From assembly GCA_963624415.1 (NCBI GenBank), contig CAVFPQ010000056.1, positions 1-13,995 on the forward strand: a stretch of 13,995 nt of DNA, read 5' to 3'. Shown piece by piece: positions 13,853 through 13,995 of this stretch (the first letter of the stretch is position 1; every line of letters starts with the position of its first letter). The stretch is from RUG806 sp963624415 (lineage in GTDB: Bacteria > Bacillota > Clostridia > Oscillospirales > Acutalibacteraceae). The notes beneath the pieces were generated by a model, which saw nothing but the letters and a program-made list of their open reading frames with translations, made no database searches and was not told where the DNA came from. A program made the translations under genes and the position numbers.

Positions 13853-13995
13853 CTTGCAATGATATATGGCAAACGCAATATGATATACGATAAATCGTAT
13901 GATATATTTGCTGCGGGGGAGTGATATAATATCCGTTCCGATATATGCCGCAGGTATATCACCGCACGAAGTGCGATATCATTTCGCAGATATAT
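13853..13995 (-). repeat. AT-rich palindromic dispersed repeat, copy 2 (runs off the window)
   Basis: Reverse complement matches 2152-2272 from the TGCAAG end to the window edge. Conserved sub-palindromes include GCAC-GAA-GTGC (13964-13974) and the ATACGAT-AAATCGTAT block near 13883-13900. It carries an internal block of roughly 23 bp absent from copy 1. Confidence 0.8.

Noticed and set aside
1..13995. tRNA or rRNA genes
   Set aside because: No cloverleaf-like sequence with T-loop GTTCGA-type motif and acceptor pairing, and no rRNA-like conserved stretches were seen on either strand.

Overview
The window looks like a chromosomal segment of an anaerobic, low-to-moderate GC Gram-positive bacterium, probably an Oscillospirales/Ruminococcaceae-like clostridium of gut type. 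This is inferred from strong GGAGG-type ribosome binding sites, near-consensus TTGACA/TATAAT promoters, a PerR plus rubrerythrin oxidative-stress pair, an ECF transporter S component, a GPH sugar symporter, a GH29 fucosidase, and intergenic regions full of short palindromic repeats. The genus cannot be fixed from the sequence alone. A run of 10 Ns at 11144-11153 shows it comes from a draft assembly.

Layout. 1-325 is GC-rich repeat DNA without a credible gene. 326-1618 (-) is a cytoplasmic GH29 alpha-L-fucosidase-like enzyme. Its promoter is back to back with a consensus promoter firing rightwards (1717-1745). That promoter opens a gene-free stretch of about 620 bp packed with hairpins and dispersed repeats. 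The stretch ends in an attenuator-like pair of alternative hairpins just before cysK (2378-3310, +). A second promoter serves an ECF S component (3377-3958) and mnmA (3967-5043), which lie 8 bp apart. After mnmA comes a 103-bp palindromic element and a further hairpin, between convergent genes. A leftward operon follows: GPH symporter (8882-7521), membrane-anchored alpha/beta hydrolase (7499-6597) and MBL-fold hydrolase (6584-5280). Divergent from it, two tandem paralogous secreted proteins (9088-10758 and 10869-12509) are separated by a strong terminator hairpin. The last unit is perR (12726-13106) and rubrerythrin (13142-13681), with a PerR-type operator at the perR promoter. The window ends inside a second, inverted copy of the repeat found upstream of cysK.

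How the genes relate. CysK makes cysteine, the sulfur source that a desulfurase passes to MnmA for tRNA 2-thiouridine; this link is by pathway only. The GPH transporter and alpha/beta hydrolase plausibly import and de-esterify a glycoside; the MBL protein's role there is unknown. PerR-rubrerythrin is a peroxide defence unit.

Most interesting: the two tandem secreted proteins have an LCAT/lipase-like alpha/beta-hydrolase layout, but the nucleophile elbow reads C-R-C-L-G instead of G-x-S-x-G, so cysteine stands where serine is expected, in both copies. The repeat landscape is the second point of interest: shared hairpins in inverted orientation, one compensatory base-pair change between copies, and a repeat supplying the mnmA stop codon.
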